The position numbers and the translations under genes are program-made. From the NCBI GenBank assembly GCA_009731375.1, contig BJOX01000184.1:522168-566543 (forward strand): a stretch of 44,376 nt of DNA, given 5' to 3'. The stretch comes from Paulinella micropora. Its lineage: Eukaryota; Cercozoa; Imbricatea; Euglyphida. Below, piece after piece: positions 9,110-17,460 of this stretch. Each line of letters starts with the position of its first letter. The stretch's first letter is position 1. The notes beneath the pieces were generated by a model, which saw nothing but the letters and a program-made list of their open reading frames with translations, was not told the origin of the DNA and ran no database searches.

Positions 9110-9828
9110 AAGTCATAAATAAATTTTTTGGCTCCTTTACCTTTGAAGCTTCTAATCGTATGAACACCCCTCGTCGGCTTCACTAACTTAGTATTTACAG
9201 CTGTCGCTCCCAGCAATGATACAGGGTCAAATGCGGTTCGGTAATTCGTAGTTAGCTTCGCAGTCTTCGCCCGCTTACCTTTTGGATTAACTTTCACCGC
9301 CACTCGGTCAATCACTCCTTCAATTAGGTCTTTTGTGCTACTACCTTTATTGTATGTGGTAGCCTTTACACCAGTTTGTCGGCTCAGGTCTTTCGCTATC
9401 GTTCCTCCAAGGCTATGACCCGTTAGCTCTACATTATCCTTACCATATTTCTTTATGACTTCATTAACCAGCTTCTGCTCTTCTTTATATCTCGGAGTTC
9501 GTTTCAATACTCCCTTCACCAATGCGACATCGGTTACCAGGTCCCGCTTATCTACCGAACCCCTAAATGCTACAATTGCCTTGCCATCTTTTTCATATAC
9601 GGTTGATTTTTCTTTGCTCGCGACTGGCTTCCATCCGTCCGCACCTTTTCTATCTGACCGCGGCCAATAGACATCCTCTGATAAATCCGCATTGCCTCCT
9701 TGTAGGGGCCTGCTCCCCCTACGACCCCGCTGAGGGTTCCATTCTTTGCTCGCCTTTTTCAATGCCTCCCCATAGCTTATTTTGTGTTTGGCGGAGTAAG
9801 CCTTTACGAAGGCAATCCTTTGAGACAT
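8848..9828 (-). CDS. Class 3 lipase-like alpha/beta hydrolase
   Basis: A 326-residue frame on the minus strand. Residues ~1-30 (YSAKHKISYGEALKKASKEW) form the short helical motif often found at the N-terminus of giant-virus and polinton-like virus proteins. The nucleophile elbow GHSLGG is at 9403-9420, with a downstream Asp (AFDPVS) and a His in the GVHTIRSF/YDFHNSFDN region as candidates for the triad. Lipases of this family hydrolyse acylglycerols or phospholipids and in such viruses may help membrane passage. Recognisable domain ends near 9110; the last ~85 residues are antisense to the helicase and end hydrophobic, suggesting the original stop was lost. A GC-rich palindrome is inserted in frame at 9702-9730. 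It shares a divergent promoter with the gene at 9909. Confidence 0.75.
   Translation of the reverse strand: MSQRIAFVKAYSAKHKISYGEALKKASKEWNPQRGRRGSRPLQGGNADLSEDVYWPRSDRKGADGWKPVASKEKSTVYEKDGKAIVAFRGSVDKRDLVTDVALVKGVLKRTPRYKEEQKLVNEVIKKYGKDNVELTGHSLGGTIAKDLSRQTGVKATTYNKGSSTKDLIEGVIDRVAVKVNPKGKRAKTAKLTTNYRTAFDPVSLLGATAVNTKLVKPTRGVHTIRSFKGKGAKKFIYDFHNSFDNPISFKQVARLKATYNKFIDSRSRFIHTGVVRPCEQWMVDENVGWMSAYGFLSGIVFFLSIFCSILSIVMNICSLVSLVIV
9702..9730. repeat. GC-rich palindrome inside the lipase gene
   Basis: GTAGGGG-CCTGCTC-CCCCTAC forms a perfect 7-bp stem with a 7-base loop and is followed by a CCCCGC tail. The 29-bp unit differs by one base from 37773-37801 in element B. Here it is translated on the minus strand between the helical N-terminal motif and the hydrolase domain. 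Confidence 0.75.
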
Positions 9829-9908
9829 TTCGTATATTATTAATTATTTAATTTTTTTATTTTTATACTCCATACTATATACACCCTACTCTGTCCACAC
9901 TAAGAAGA
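9829..9908. promoter_or_regulatory. Divergent AT-rich promoter, lipase and ExoX-like gene
   Basis: An 80-bp AT-rich spacer separates the divergent starts at 9828 (minus) and 9909 (plus). It has a central T-rich tract and TATA strings facing both ways: AATATACGAA before the lipase ATG and CTATATACACC before the other gene. The same T-tract plus TATATAC design recurs before other genes of both elements. Confidence 0.5.
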
Positions 9909-10166
9909 ATGTGCGAGAAGTTTCAACAACTATCAATTGAAAGCGAAAATAAATCGTTTTCTCTCGCCGATGTTCAAAAGGTAATCCACGACGAAATAAA
10001 AGCGATTGAAGAAAAGAGAAATGCTCAACCCAAAGACACATTTCACTTCGGGAAATACAAAGGCAAAAAAATAGAAGACATCGCAAAGATTGATAAGTCA
10101 TACATTGAATGGTTAGTTCGTCAGCCTTGGGTCCAAAATAAAGACGAATTGAAAAAGTATTTATGA
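9909..10166 (+). CDS. Exonuclease-X C-terminal-type small protein
   Basis: An 85-residue protein. The second half, FHFGKYKGKKIEDIAKIDKS followed by YIEWLVRQPW, matches the pattern of the short domain at the C-terminus of exodeoxyribonuclease X and of stand-alone relatives in giant viruses: an FGK-x-KG core, an acidic helix, and Y-x-x-W-L. No nuclease active site is present in the N-terminal part, which looks helical. It probably binds nucleic acid or assists a nuclease or helicase; the catalytic role is unknown. It is the last gene of element A before the break at about 10198. The ATG follows a TATATACACC promoter-like string. Confidence 0.6.
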   Translation: MCEKFQQLSIESENKSFSLADVQKVIHDEIKAIEEKRNAQPKDTFHFGKYKGKKIEDIAKIDKSYIEWLVRQPWVQNKDELKKYL

Positions 10167-10746
10167 TTATAATAAATAAATTTTTCTATAATATACTGCT
10201 GCAGGCAACGTTGACAGTGCGCCAAGGGTGCGGTACTTCATCTTCGTATCGTAGTGATCGACACCATGAAGCAGAGTAGATAAGGACCTCCAATTATCAC
10301 ACGCTGCAGTCAACCTTGGATTGCCAACTTTGACTTCGAAGATTGCAGATCCAGGAAGAAGAGAAATTGCAAAAGTAGGAGCAGGAGGAGCTGGATCAGA
10401 CACAGCAGGGCCGGGAGCTGGAGAAGAAGGTGCAGGATCAGGAACTCCATGAATAGGGGCAGGAGGGGCTGTAGAAACACGCTTATGAGAACGACCTGGA
10501 TGGCTGCTGTCACTGTCACGACGATTATTGCAAAAGCATCTGAAATAAGTAGTTTCAAAACCTTCCTTGGAGATGTAGGTGTCAACGCGTCGCATCCGAT
10601 CGCCAAGGAATGACTGTTCGTCTTCCAAATCAAAAAATTGATGTTGTGAAGAAAATTTAAATATTTGCTGTTTTATTTCTTTATGAACAGATGTTGGGTT
10701 GAGACTATTCAACTCATTCTTGATATTACCGAAGGACGTGTCGGGC
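10167..10746 (-). CDS. Unidentified Pro-rich reading frame across the element A border
   Basis: From the ATG at 10746 a frame of about 193 codons runs left and over the border of element A. Residues ~95-135 are Pro/Ala-rich (PAPPAP-type). The flanks contain FEVKVGNPRLTAACDNWRS, which looks protein-like, but I recognise no family. The last ~10 codons are antisense viral promoter DNA, so the true gene, if any, has lost its end there. It could be a fragment of a host or transposon gene displaced by a rearrangement. Confidence 0.3.
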
Positions 10747-10837
10747 ATAATCTGAAACCAGTCAAAGCGGCACTTCAAACATGCAGCGAGATCATTCCTT
10801 GATATTGAAACTTTTTTTTTGGCCCTGAAAAATTACA

Positions 10838-11885
10838 TACATACATACATACATACAGGGGGGGGGGGGAGGTGCATACATACATACATACATACAAACA
10901 TACATACATGCATGCATACATACATACATACATACATGCATACATACATACATACATACATACATACATGCATACATATATACATACATACATACATGCA
11001 TACATGCATTTATGCATACATACATACATACATACATATATATACGTATACATACATACATACATACAATTATTACATTCAATGACATACATACATACAT
11101 ACATACATACAGAAAAAGAAGGTGATAAGGAGAGAGAAAGAGAGAGAGATAGAGATAGAGAGACATACATACATACATGCATGCATGTACATACATATAC
11201 ATACATAAATACAAACGTACATACATACATACATACATGTACATACATATACATACATGCATACATACATACATACATACATACATACATACACCATATG
11301 TACACACAAACATACATACAAACATACATAAATACATACATACATACATACATGTACATGCATACATACATACATACATACATGCATGCATACATGCATA
11401 CATACATATATGCATACATACATACATACATACATACATACATACATACATACATACATACACACATACATACACACATACACACATACGTACATAAATT
11501 ACCACATACATACATACATGCATACATACATGCACACAAGCATACATACATACATGCATACATACATACATACATACATACATTCATACATGCAAACTTA
11601 CATATATGCATACATACATACATACATACATGCATACATACAGGAATACATGCATACATACATGCATACATGCATACATACATACATACATACATACATG
11701 CATACATGCATACATACATATATACACAGAAACATATATACATACATACATACATACATGCATACATGCATACATGCATACATGCATACATGCATACCTA
11801 CATACATGCATACATACATACATACATACATTCATTCATACATACATACATACACACATACACATACACACATACATACATACGT
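10838..11885. repeat. CATA array, left half
   Basis: About 1 kb of CATA units with CATG and TATA variants, a poly-G tract at 10859-10870 and a GA-rich block at 11113-11162. The array continues after the Gypsy insertion at 21178, so the retrotransposon split one array. Confidence 0.9.
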
Positions 11886-12122
11886 TGTAATGCCCCCAAC
11901 GATAGCTCGTAAAAAGTCGGTAATACAACCAAACACAGTCCTCAAGAATGAGAATGATGTCTCGTTGTATTAGCTCAGTGAAGCCAAAAAGGAAAACGGC
12001 AACAGACCAGGAATAAAATGGCATCAGGTCCAATCCGGACAAATAATACTGAAAAACAAGCTGGTGCACCTGTCACCAGGAAAAGGTATTTTTTACCGGC
12101 TATCCGGGGGGTGATGCCTACA
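11886..12122 (-). repeat. 3' LTR of the Gypsy element
   Basis: 237 bp with TG...CA ends. It differs from the copy at 20941-21177 only at 11906 (C here, T at 20961). The flanking four bases on its left are ACGT. Confidence 0.92.
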
Positions 12123-12135
12123 GTACCCCCTCCCG
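12123..12135 (-). other. Polypurine tract
   Basis: On the element's sense strand CGGGAGGGGGTAC lies directly before the 3' LTR. Purine runs in this position prime plus-strand DNA synthesis in LTR retroelements. Confidence 0.6.
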
Positions 12136-12961
12136 ATTTTATGACGGAAATAGCATTTTCGTCATACACCTTCTGATTTCTTTCTGCAAATAGTATGCGC
12201 TATGGAGTCATGCCACACAGCGCATCGACCCACGGATAGACGCTAAAAGACGATAAATATATCCTCATACGGCACGTCAAAGCGGATTCTCTAGCCTTTC
12301 TTGTAAATTTTGAACTCCTTCCCCTCATTTTTTTTTTTTTTTTTTTTTCTGCAGTATGTCAAGAACAAACGTACTATTAAAAAAAAAAATACAAGCAACG
12401 TGGTGCTGTAGTACGATTCCCCCTTTGATCTCCTTCTTCTTCTTATCATTATCATTATTATTATTATTATTCACAGGGAGATCGTAAGTACATTGTCTTT
12501 TTTAATGACATACCCTTGTATAAGGCGGATATCCTATGATATAGTATTAGGGGGCCAGTCCTAATAGCTATATCCGAAGTCGAGGTGTATGTACCCGACC
12601 CTGCGATATACCGACACAAGTAGAGATTGACCGTGCTCAGGTACGACAGTATATAATCTATCGTAAAAAATAATTTAATGAAAGTTTCAGAGAACATTTC
12701 ATTTTCGAGAACATCATCCCAGGACTTGGAAAGGGTCATACCCGGGAACACCATCGCTCAATACACTAGCGATCCCCGTATACGGTGTAGTATCATCGTC
12801 GATCGACCTTTCGCACTCGTATGTTGCGATCGAATGCCAAGTTATATCACTGAGTCTTTTTAATATTCATATTGATAACTGATGATGCATGATCAAATCA
12901 TGATACGCCGTGGGCAATCAATCAGTTTATTTGAGACGCATAAAGAAAAATAGTTTCTTTG
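12136..12961. other. 3' untranslated region of the Gypsy element
   Basis: About 825 bp between the pol stop and the polypurine tract. It holds poly-T at 12329-12349, poly-A near 12379 and (ATT)n near 12446-12470, and no convincing gene on either strand. Confidence 0.5.
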
Positions 12962-15900
12962 TCACTGCCTTCGTCGTCTGGCGCGGATTTCTTTGCCTGG
13001 TGGAGGACCACCAACAAAAGTCAGATCGAACTTTGACTGTTCGAGAATGTCCCAGATCTTATTAGGGATTCCGCCCAACGATAATTCAAAAGGGACATCA
13101 AGCACTCCTCTTGGCAGTGTCTGAATGGTCCACGCAGTGTAATCCTTGTCTCTGGGAGTAATTGTATCATCCCATGTCTCGAGACTTTTTGCGTCTTTAT
13201 ATACTGGCAGATAATGTCTTGCCTTTGGATCCTCAACCGGGTCCATACTTCTCCAGAACTGGAGTATCGGTTGTACTATCTTTGCGGCTGATGATATTTT
13301 GAGTGTCCGTGTGACACGCATCTGTCGTGGGACCGCCACGACCCGCATCAAGTATAAGTCTGAGAGAGTGTCATCAGCGACATGTTGTTCCGCTGGTCTC
13401 ATCAGATAGAAAACATTTTTCACCCATGCGATGGTTGCTATCGCATCGCCTTCCTTCCATCGCTCATGGACAATCTCAACGTTGCCCGCGTTTGGGTCAG
13501 TGTCCGTCCCCTCCTCCTCCTGGTGGACGTCCTTTGATCTCATCGACCTCATCGCCTTCCTCGGTTGGTCGTTGATAAGATCATTCCGCGCTCTCCTTAG
13601 CTGCGCCTCTGTGATCTTCTCCTTCTTTCCGCTATGCTCTCGCGGAGACTTGGACTGAGTCCCCACCGCGCTTATGCGGTCAGTCTTCTCCTTGCTGTCC
13701 ACCTCACTCTCCTCCTTCTCAGCTATCGGTGCCCGATAAGCATCGTCTTGGTCTATGCCAGCCTCCTTGTGGATGGGCGGCACCTCTTTGAAATCATCCT
13801 TCATCCGTTTTAACGCCTCCTCAACGGATTCATCTTCCAGTAAGAAGGGATCATACTTAATCAGCCTTCTTACATTCACAATTTGCACCTTCCCTCTACC
13901 CCTGATCTTGTAATTCAGAGGTCCCGTCTGTTCCATAATCTGATAAGGTCCTTTCCAGTGAGTGAACAGCTTAGAGCTGACTCCCTTCGGGACTTGAGGA
14001 TGGTACAATAGTACAATATCCCCGACCTGGAACTTGATCTGATCCAAGTGCGCTTGTCGCACCCCTTCAGCATCAGTCTTTCGGCGCTCCGCCTCTCTAT
14101 GCGCCCTGACTATTTGTTCCGCCTCCATCTTCACTCTAAGTCTCATCCCAAACAACTCATCCGCATCCGCCCAAGTGTCTTTTGGGTGAAGGAGCGAAGT
14201 CGGGATATCAGGCTCACGCCCATATACTAACTGATATGGCGAGATTGAGCTCTTCGAGCCTCCTAACGCCGTAGAGGGTAGACAGTTCATTGCAAACGCA
14301 AATGATGGTGCTGCCTCGACCCATGCTCTTTGATTCTCCTTCTTCGTGCAATACATCTTTAGCGAGGCTTTGAGGGGTCTGTGTACCCGCTCGATTTTCC
14401 CATTTGCTCGCGGGTTATAGGCAGTAACATATTGCCATTTCATCCCGTAATACTTAGATAGTTTGTCGATGACCTCGTTATTAAAGTCCGAGCCTCGATC
14501 AGAACATATCTTTCTTGGTACTCCGATCTGTGAGATGATCCTATCGATCAGCGCCTCGGCCGTCGTCTTGCCGGTAACGTCTTTGACAGGGATGATCCAC
14601 ACATAGTTGGTGGCTCTGTCAATAGCCGTAAGGAGGTATTTGTAACCATCCTTCGATTCTGGGAAAGGTCCCACATGATCAATGTGTATAAACTCAAACA
14701 TCCCCGCATGAAGAGGAAATTCGCCAATCAGGCCGAAATTTGCCTTCAGTGGTGTTTTGTTTATCTTGCACGGGATGCATGCATCCACCGCCTGATCTAT
14801 CTCCTCCTTCATCTTCTTCCACCAGAATCGCCTCGCTACGAACATATGAGTTCGTTGTCGACCCGGATGCGCCAAAAGTGGGCAATTGTGGGCTGCGACA
14901 AATATAAATCGTCTCAGACTCTCCGGTACCCAAAGGGTCCATTTGTCCGGCTGTGACGCATAGCGACCGTGAAGGCCCTTGTACCACAGTAGACCATCTC
15001 TCCATCCCATCTCCTTCATCTGATCTTTGATCGCTTTCGTCATCCGTAGCTCATCCGGGTTCTGATATAACTGTATCAGTTCTTTAAACTCCGGATCTTG
15101 AGCCTGTTGTTGCCTCCATGCGGTAGGCGAGGCTATATGGATAGTACCATCTTCTAGCCGTACCCCGATTCTTTCCGGGTCATCGTCTAGGTCACTTCTC
15201 CGCTCTTGAGGAGGCTCCGCATAAACTTCCTGCGTCTCCTCTTCCTCTCTTATGTTCGCCTTCGCATTCTCATATACCTCATAGGACCACTCAGCGTCCT
15301 CCTGGGTATGTAGCTCACAACATATCCCGTGATCCGGGCCTTGTGGACTGTACCGTAGACCTGTGCGGTCATATCGGACTCCACTCGCCATCTCCATCGC
15401 CTCAATGTGGCTGACCTCATACACCTTGTCAGTGGACAAGTCTTCCATCTCCACCGTGGACACCAACGCCGATACTTCTGAGTTAAACTCTAGCCTAGAG
15501 AGGCTATCAGCGACCACATTTCGCTTTCCCGGTAGATGGACCATTGTAAAATCGAAACAAGACAAGAACGCTTGCCACCGCGCCAGCCGTCCCGTCTGTT
15601 CATGATTCATCAACCATAACAGGTTATGATGATCAGTTCTGACAGTAAATTGAGGTCCTCCCCACAAATACTCTCTGAGCCTCTTGAGGGCCCATACTAC
15701 CGCCAACGCCTCTCTTTGCCTTGTGCAATAGTTTCTCTCCGCCGCACACAACTTCCTACTAATAAACATGATTGGGCGTAATTTCTTCTCCTCATCCTCT
15801 TGTTGTAATACAGCCCCAATCGCAAACTTAGATGCGTCTGTATCGACTACGAATTGTTTCGTAAAGTCGGGCATCGTTAACACCAGTCCTCCGTCTTTCG

Positions 15901-16300
15901 GGTCTTTGTAAATGAGATCTTTGAGCGCATGAAACGCTTGCAAAGCCTCTTCGTCCCACTTCTCAAAATCTCCAAAATCTATCATCTTCTCCACTTTAGC
16001 CCGTGTTGCACCCCAATCGGGTATAAACTGGCTATAGTATTGCGCCATCGCAAGGAATGAGTGCAATTCAGTGCGGCTCTTCGGTATCGGTCGATTCATA
16101 ATCTCCTCCCTCTTCTCTTTGGATATCGAGACTCGATTATGGGAGATCTCGTACCCTAAGTATGTCACACTCGTCTTGGCAAGTTGACACTTCTTTAGAT
16201 TGCACTTCAGGCCAAAAGCTCCGATGCGCCTGAATATATCGGACAAATGATCGATATGCTCCTCCATTGTGTTAGAGTATACGATAATGTCATCGATATA
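12962..16300 (-). CDS. pol: Gypsy Pol: RT, RNase H and integrase (5' part in gap)
   Basis: The frame is open from the edge of the N gap, where the RT catalytic motif YIDDIIVYSN is encoded at 16271-16300. RT connection (LKKCQL...LGYEI) follows, then RNase H with Asp in DTDASKFAIGAVLQQ, Glu in REALAVVWALK and Asp in RTDHHNLLWL. The integrase has an HHCC zinc-finger region (HPGRQRTH...CIPC) and a catalytic core with IHIDHVGP, CSDRGSDF and NGKIERVH supplying D, D and E, then a GPY/F-type module (HWKGPYQI). A tail of about 280 residues after it has no recognised domain and no chromodomain was seen. The protein copies the RNA genome to DNA and inserts it. About 1,112 codons are visible. Confidence 0.9.
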   Translation of the reverse strand, partial: YIDDIIVYSNTMEEHIDHLSDIFRRIGAFGLKCNLKKCQLAKTSVTYLGYEISHNRVSISKEKREEIMNRPIPKSRTELHSFLAMAQYYSQFIPDWGATRAKVEKMIDFGDFEKWDEEALQAFHALKDLIYKDPKDGGLVLTMPDFTKQFVVDTDASKFAIGAVLQQEDEEKKLRPIMFISRKLCAAERNYCTRQREALAVVWALKRLREYLWGGPQFTVRTDHHNLLWLMNHEQTGRLARWQAFLSCFDFTMVHLPGKRNVVADSLSRLEFNSEVSALVSTVEMEDLSTDKVYEVSHIEAMEMASGVRYDRTGLRYSPQGPDHGICCELHTQEDAEWSYEVYENAKANIREEEETQEVYAEPPQERRSDLDDDPERIGVRLEDGTIHIASPTAWRQQQAQDPEFKELIQLYQNPDELRMTKAIKDQMKEMGWRDGLLWYKGLHGRYASQPDKWTLWVPESLRRFIFVAAHNCPLLAHPGRQRTHMFVARRFWWKKMKEEIDQAVDACIPCKINKTPLKANFGLIGEFPLHAGMFEFIHIDHVGPFPESKDGYKYLLTAIDRATNYVWIIPVKDVTGKTTAEALIDRIISQIGVPRKICSDRGSDFNNEVIDKLSKYYGMKWQYVTAYNPRANGKIERVHRPLKASLKMYCTKKENQRAWVEAAPSFAFAMNCLPSTALGGSKSSISPYQLVYGREPDIPTSLLHPKDTWADADELFGMRLRVKMEAEQIVRAHREAERRKTDAEGVRQAHLDQIKFQVGDIVLLYHPQVPKGVSSKLFTHWKGPYQIMEQTGPLNYKIRGRGKVQIVNVRRLIKYDPFLLEDESVEEALKRMKDDFKEVPPIHKEAGIDQDDAYRAPIAEKEESEVDSKEKTDRISAVGTQSKSPREHSGKKEKITEAQLRRARNDLINDQPRKAMRSMRSKDVHQEEEGTDTDPNAGNVEIVHERWKEGDAIATIAWVKNVFYLMRPAEQHVADDTLSDLYLMRVVAVPRQMRVTRTLKISSAAKIVQPILQFWRSMDPVEDPKARHYLPVYKDAKSLETWDDTITPRDKDYTAWTIQTLPRGVLDVPFELSLGGIPNKIWDILEQSKFDLTFVGGPPPGKEIRARRRRQ

Positions 16301-17040
16301 NNNNNNNNNNNNNNNNNNNNNNNNNNNNNNNNNNNNNNNNNNNNNNNNNNNNNNNNNNNNNNNNNNNNNNNNNNNNNNNNNNNNNNNNNNNNNNNNNNNN
16401 NNNNNNNNNNNNNNNNNNNNNNNNNNNNNNNNNNNNNNNNNNNNNNNNNNNNNNNNNNNNNNNNNNNNNNNNNNNNNNNNNNNNNNNNNNNNNNNNNNNN
16501 NNNNNNNNNNNNNNNNNNNNNNNNNNNNNNNNNNNNNNNNNNNNNNNNNNNNNNNNNNNNNNNNNNNNNNNNNNNNNNNNNNNNNNNNNNNNNNNNNNNN
16601 NNNNNNNNNNNNNNNNNNNNNNNNNNNNNNNNNNNNNNNNNNNNNNNNNNNNNNNNNNNNNNNNNNNNNNNNNNNNNNNNNNNNNNNNNNNNNNNNNNNN
16701 NNNNNNNNNNNNNNNNNNNNNNNNNNNNNNNNNNNNNNNNNNNNNNNNNNNNNNNNNNNNNNNNNNNNNNNNNNNNNNNNNNNNNNNNNNNNNNNNNNNN
16801 NNNNNNNNNNNNNNNNNNNNNNNNNNNNNNNNNNNNNNNNNNNNNNNNNNNNNNNNNNNNNNNNNNNNNNNNNNNNNNNNNNNNNNNNNNNNNNNNNNNN
16901 NNNNNNNNNNNNNNNNNNNNNNNNNNNNNNNNNNNNNNNNNNNNNNNNNNNNNNNNNNNNNNNNNNNNNNNNNNNNNNNNNNNNNNNNNNNNNNNNNNNN
17001 NNNNNNNNNNNNNNNNNNNNNNNNNNNNNNNNNNNNNNNN
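16301..17040. other. Assembly gap (740 N) inside pol
   Basis: A run of N that removes the region expected to encode the aspartic protease and the RT fingers and palm. The frames on either side differ by one, so the N count is probably not exact. Confidence 0.95.
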
Positions 17041-17460
17041 CTTCTCCTCCTGCTTCCCTTCTTTATCATTTTTATTATTCTGCGGTACTGGTGCGTTTAC
17101 TATTTGAGCGACATTGTCTTGTGGTACTTGAGTACACACATTGTCTTTTTGCTCGCCACCCGCCGCGACCGTAGACATTGAGTCTGTTCGTGGTTGTTTG
17201 CTTGGCCGAGGCGATACGTCTGCCATTGGCCTCCTCGCCTCCATCGCAAGTCTCGCCTTCCTATTTGCATCAGTTATCATTGGTAACCGTGCTGTATGAA
17301 CGGGTATGAGACTACCTTGGGGCTGCAGTCTCTGTGTACCCACATCTTTGTTTTCACATAGAGGAAGCGTTGGCCCAGTCTGCACAACAGCATTAGAAAG
17401 CACTGTGACTTTAGGGTTAAACTTCACAGTCTTCTCCTTCCTCTCTTCTTCCCCCTCCAG
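17041..17460 (-). CDS. pol: N-terminal part of Pol after the gag stop (partial)
   Basis: After the gag stop TGA (17461-17463) the SAME frame continues without a stop for 140 codons into the gap. The encoded stretch is polar, rich in Pro, Gln and Lys (ADVSPRPSKQPRTDS, NNKNDKEGKQEEK) and has no domain; it looks like a linker before the protease. There is no early ATG, so Pol probably comes from a Gag-Pol fusion made by UGA readthrough (context GAA UGA CUG) or from an undetected splice. Confidence 0.65.

Larger units (their letters stand above)
4178..10198. mobile_element. Element A: truncated Polinton-like virus, polymerase end
   Basis: About 6 kb of AT-rich virus DNA with a terminal repeat on the left and genes for a basic protein, a RING protein, a coiled-coil protein, PolB plus helicase, a lipase and an exonuclease-X C-terminal-type protein. 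Gene spacing is tight and promoter strings recur. The right border is a break. An AT-rich string (TTTTTCTATAATATAC, about 10183-10198) like the one before the viral gene at 39164 is followed at once by GC-richer DNA of another character. There is no integrase, capsid or second terminus, so this is an incomplete insertion. The polymerase and two small genes are interrupted, which fits a decaying endogenous copy. Confidence 0.75.

Noticed and set aside
10775-11973. Long Met/Tyr/Val/Cys and His/Thr/Ile/Tyr frames, up to ~345 codons
   Set aside because: CATA repeats have no stop codon in most frames; there is no protein-like composition.
14048-15605. Plus-strand frames within pol
   Set aside because: Antisense shadows of the integrase and RNase H coding sequence.
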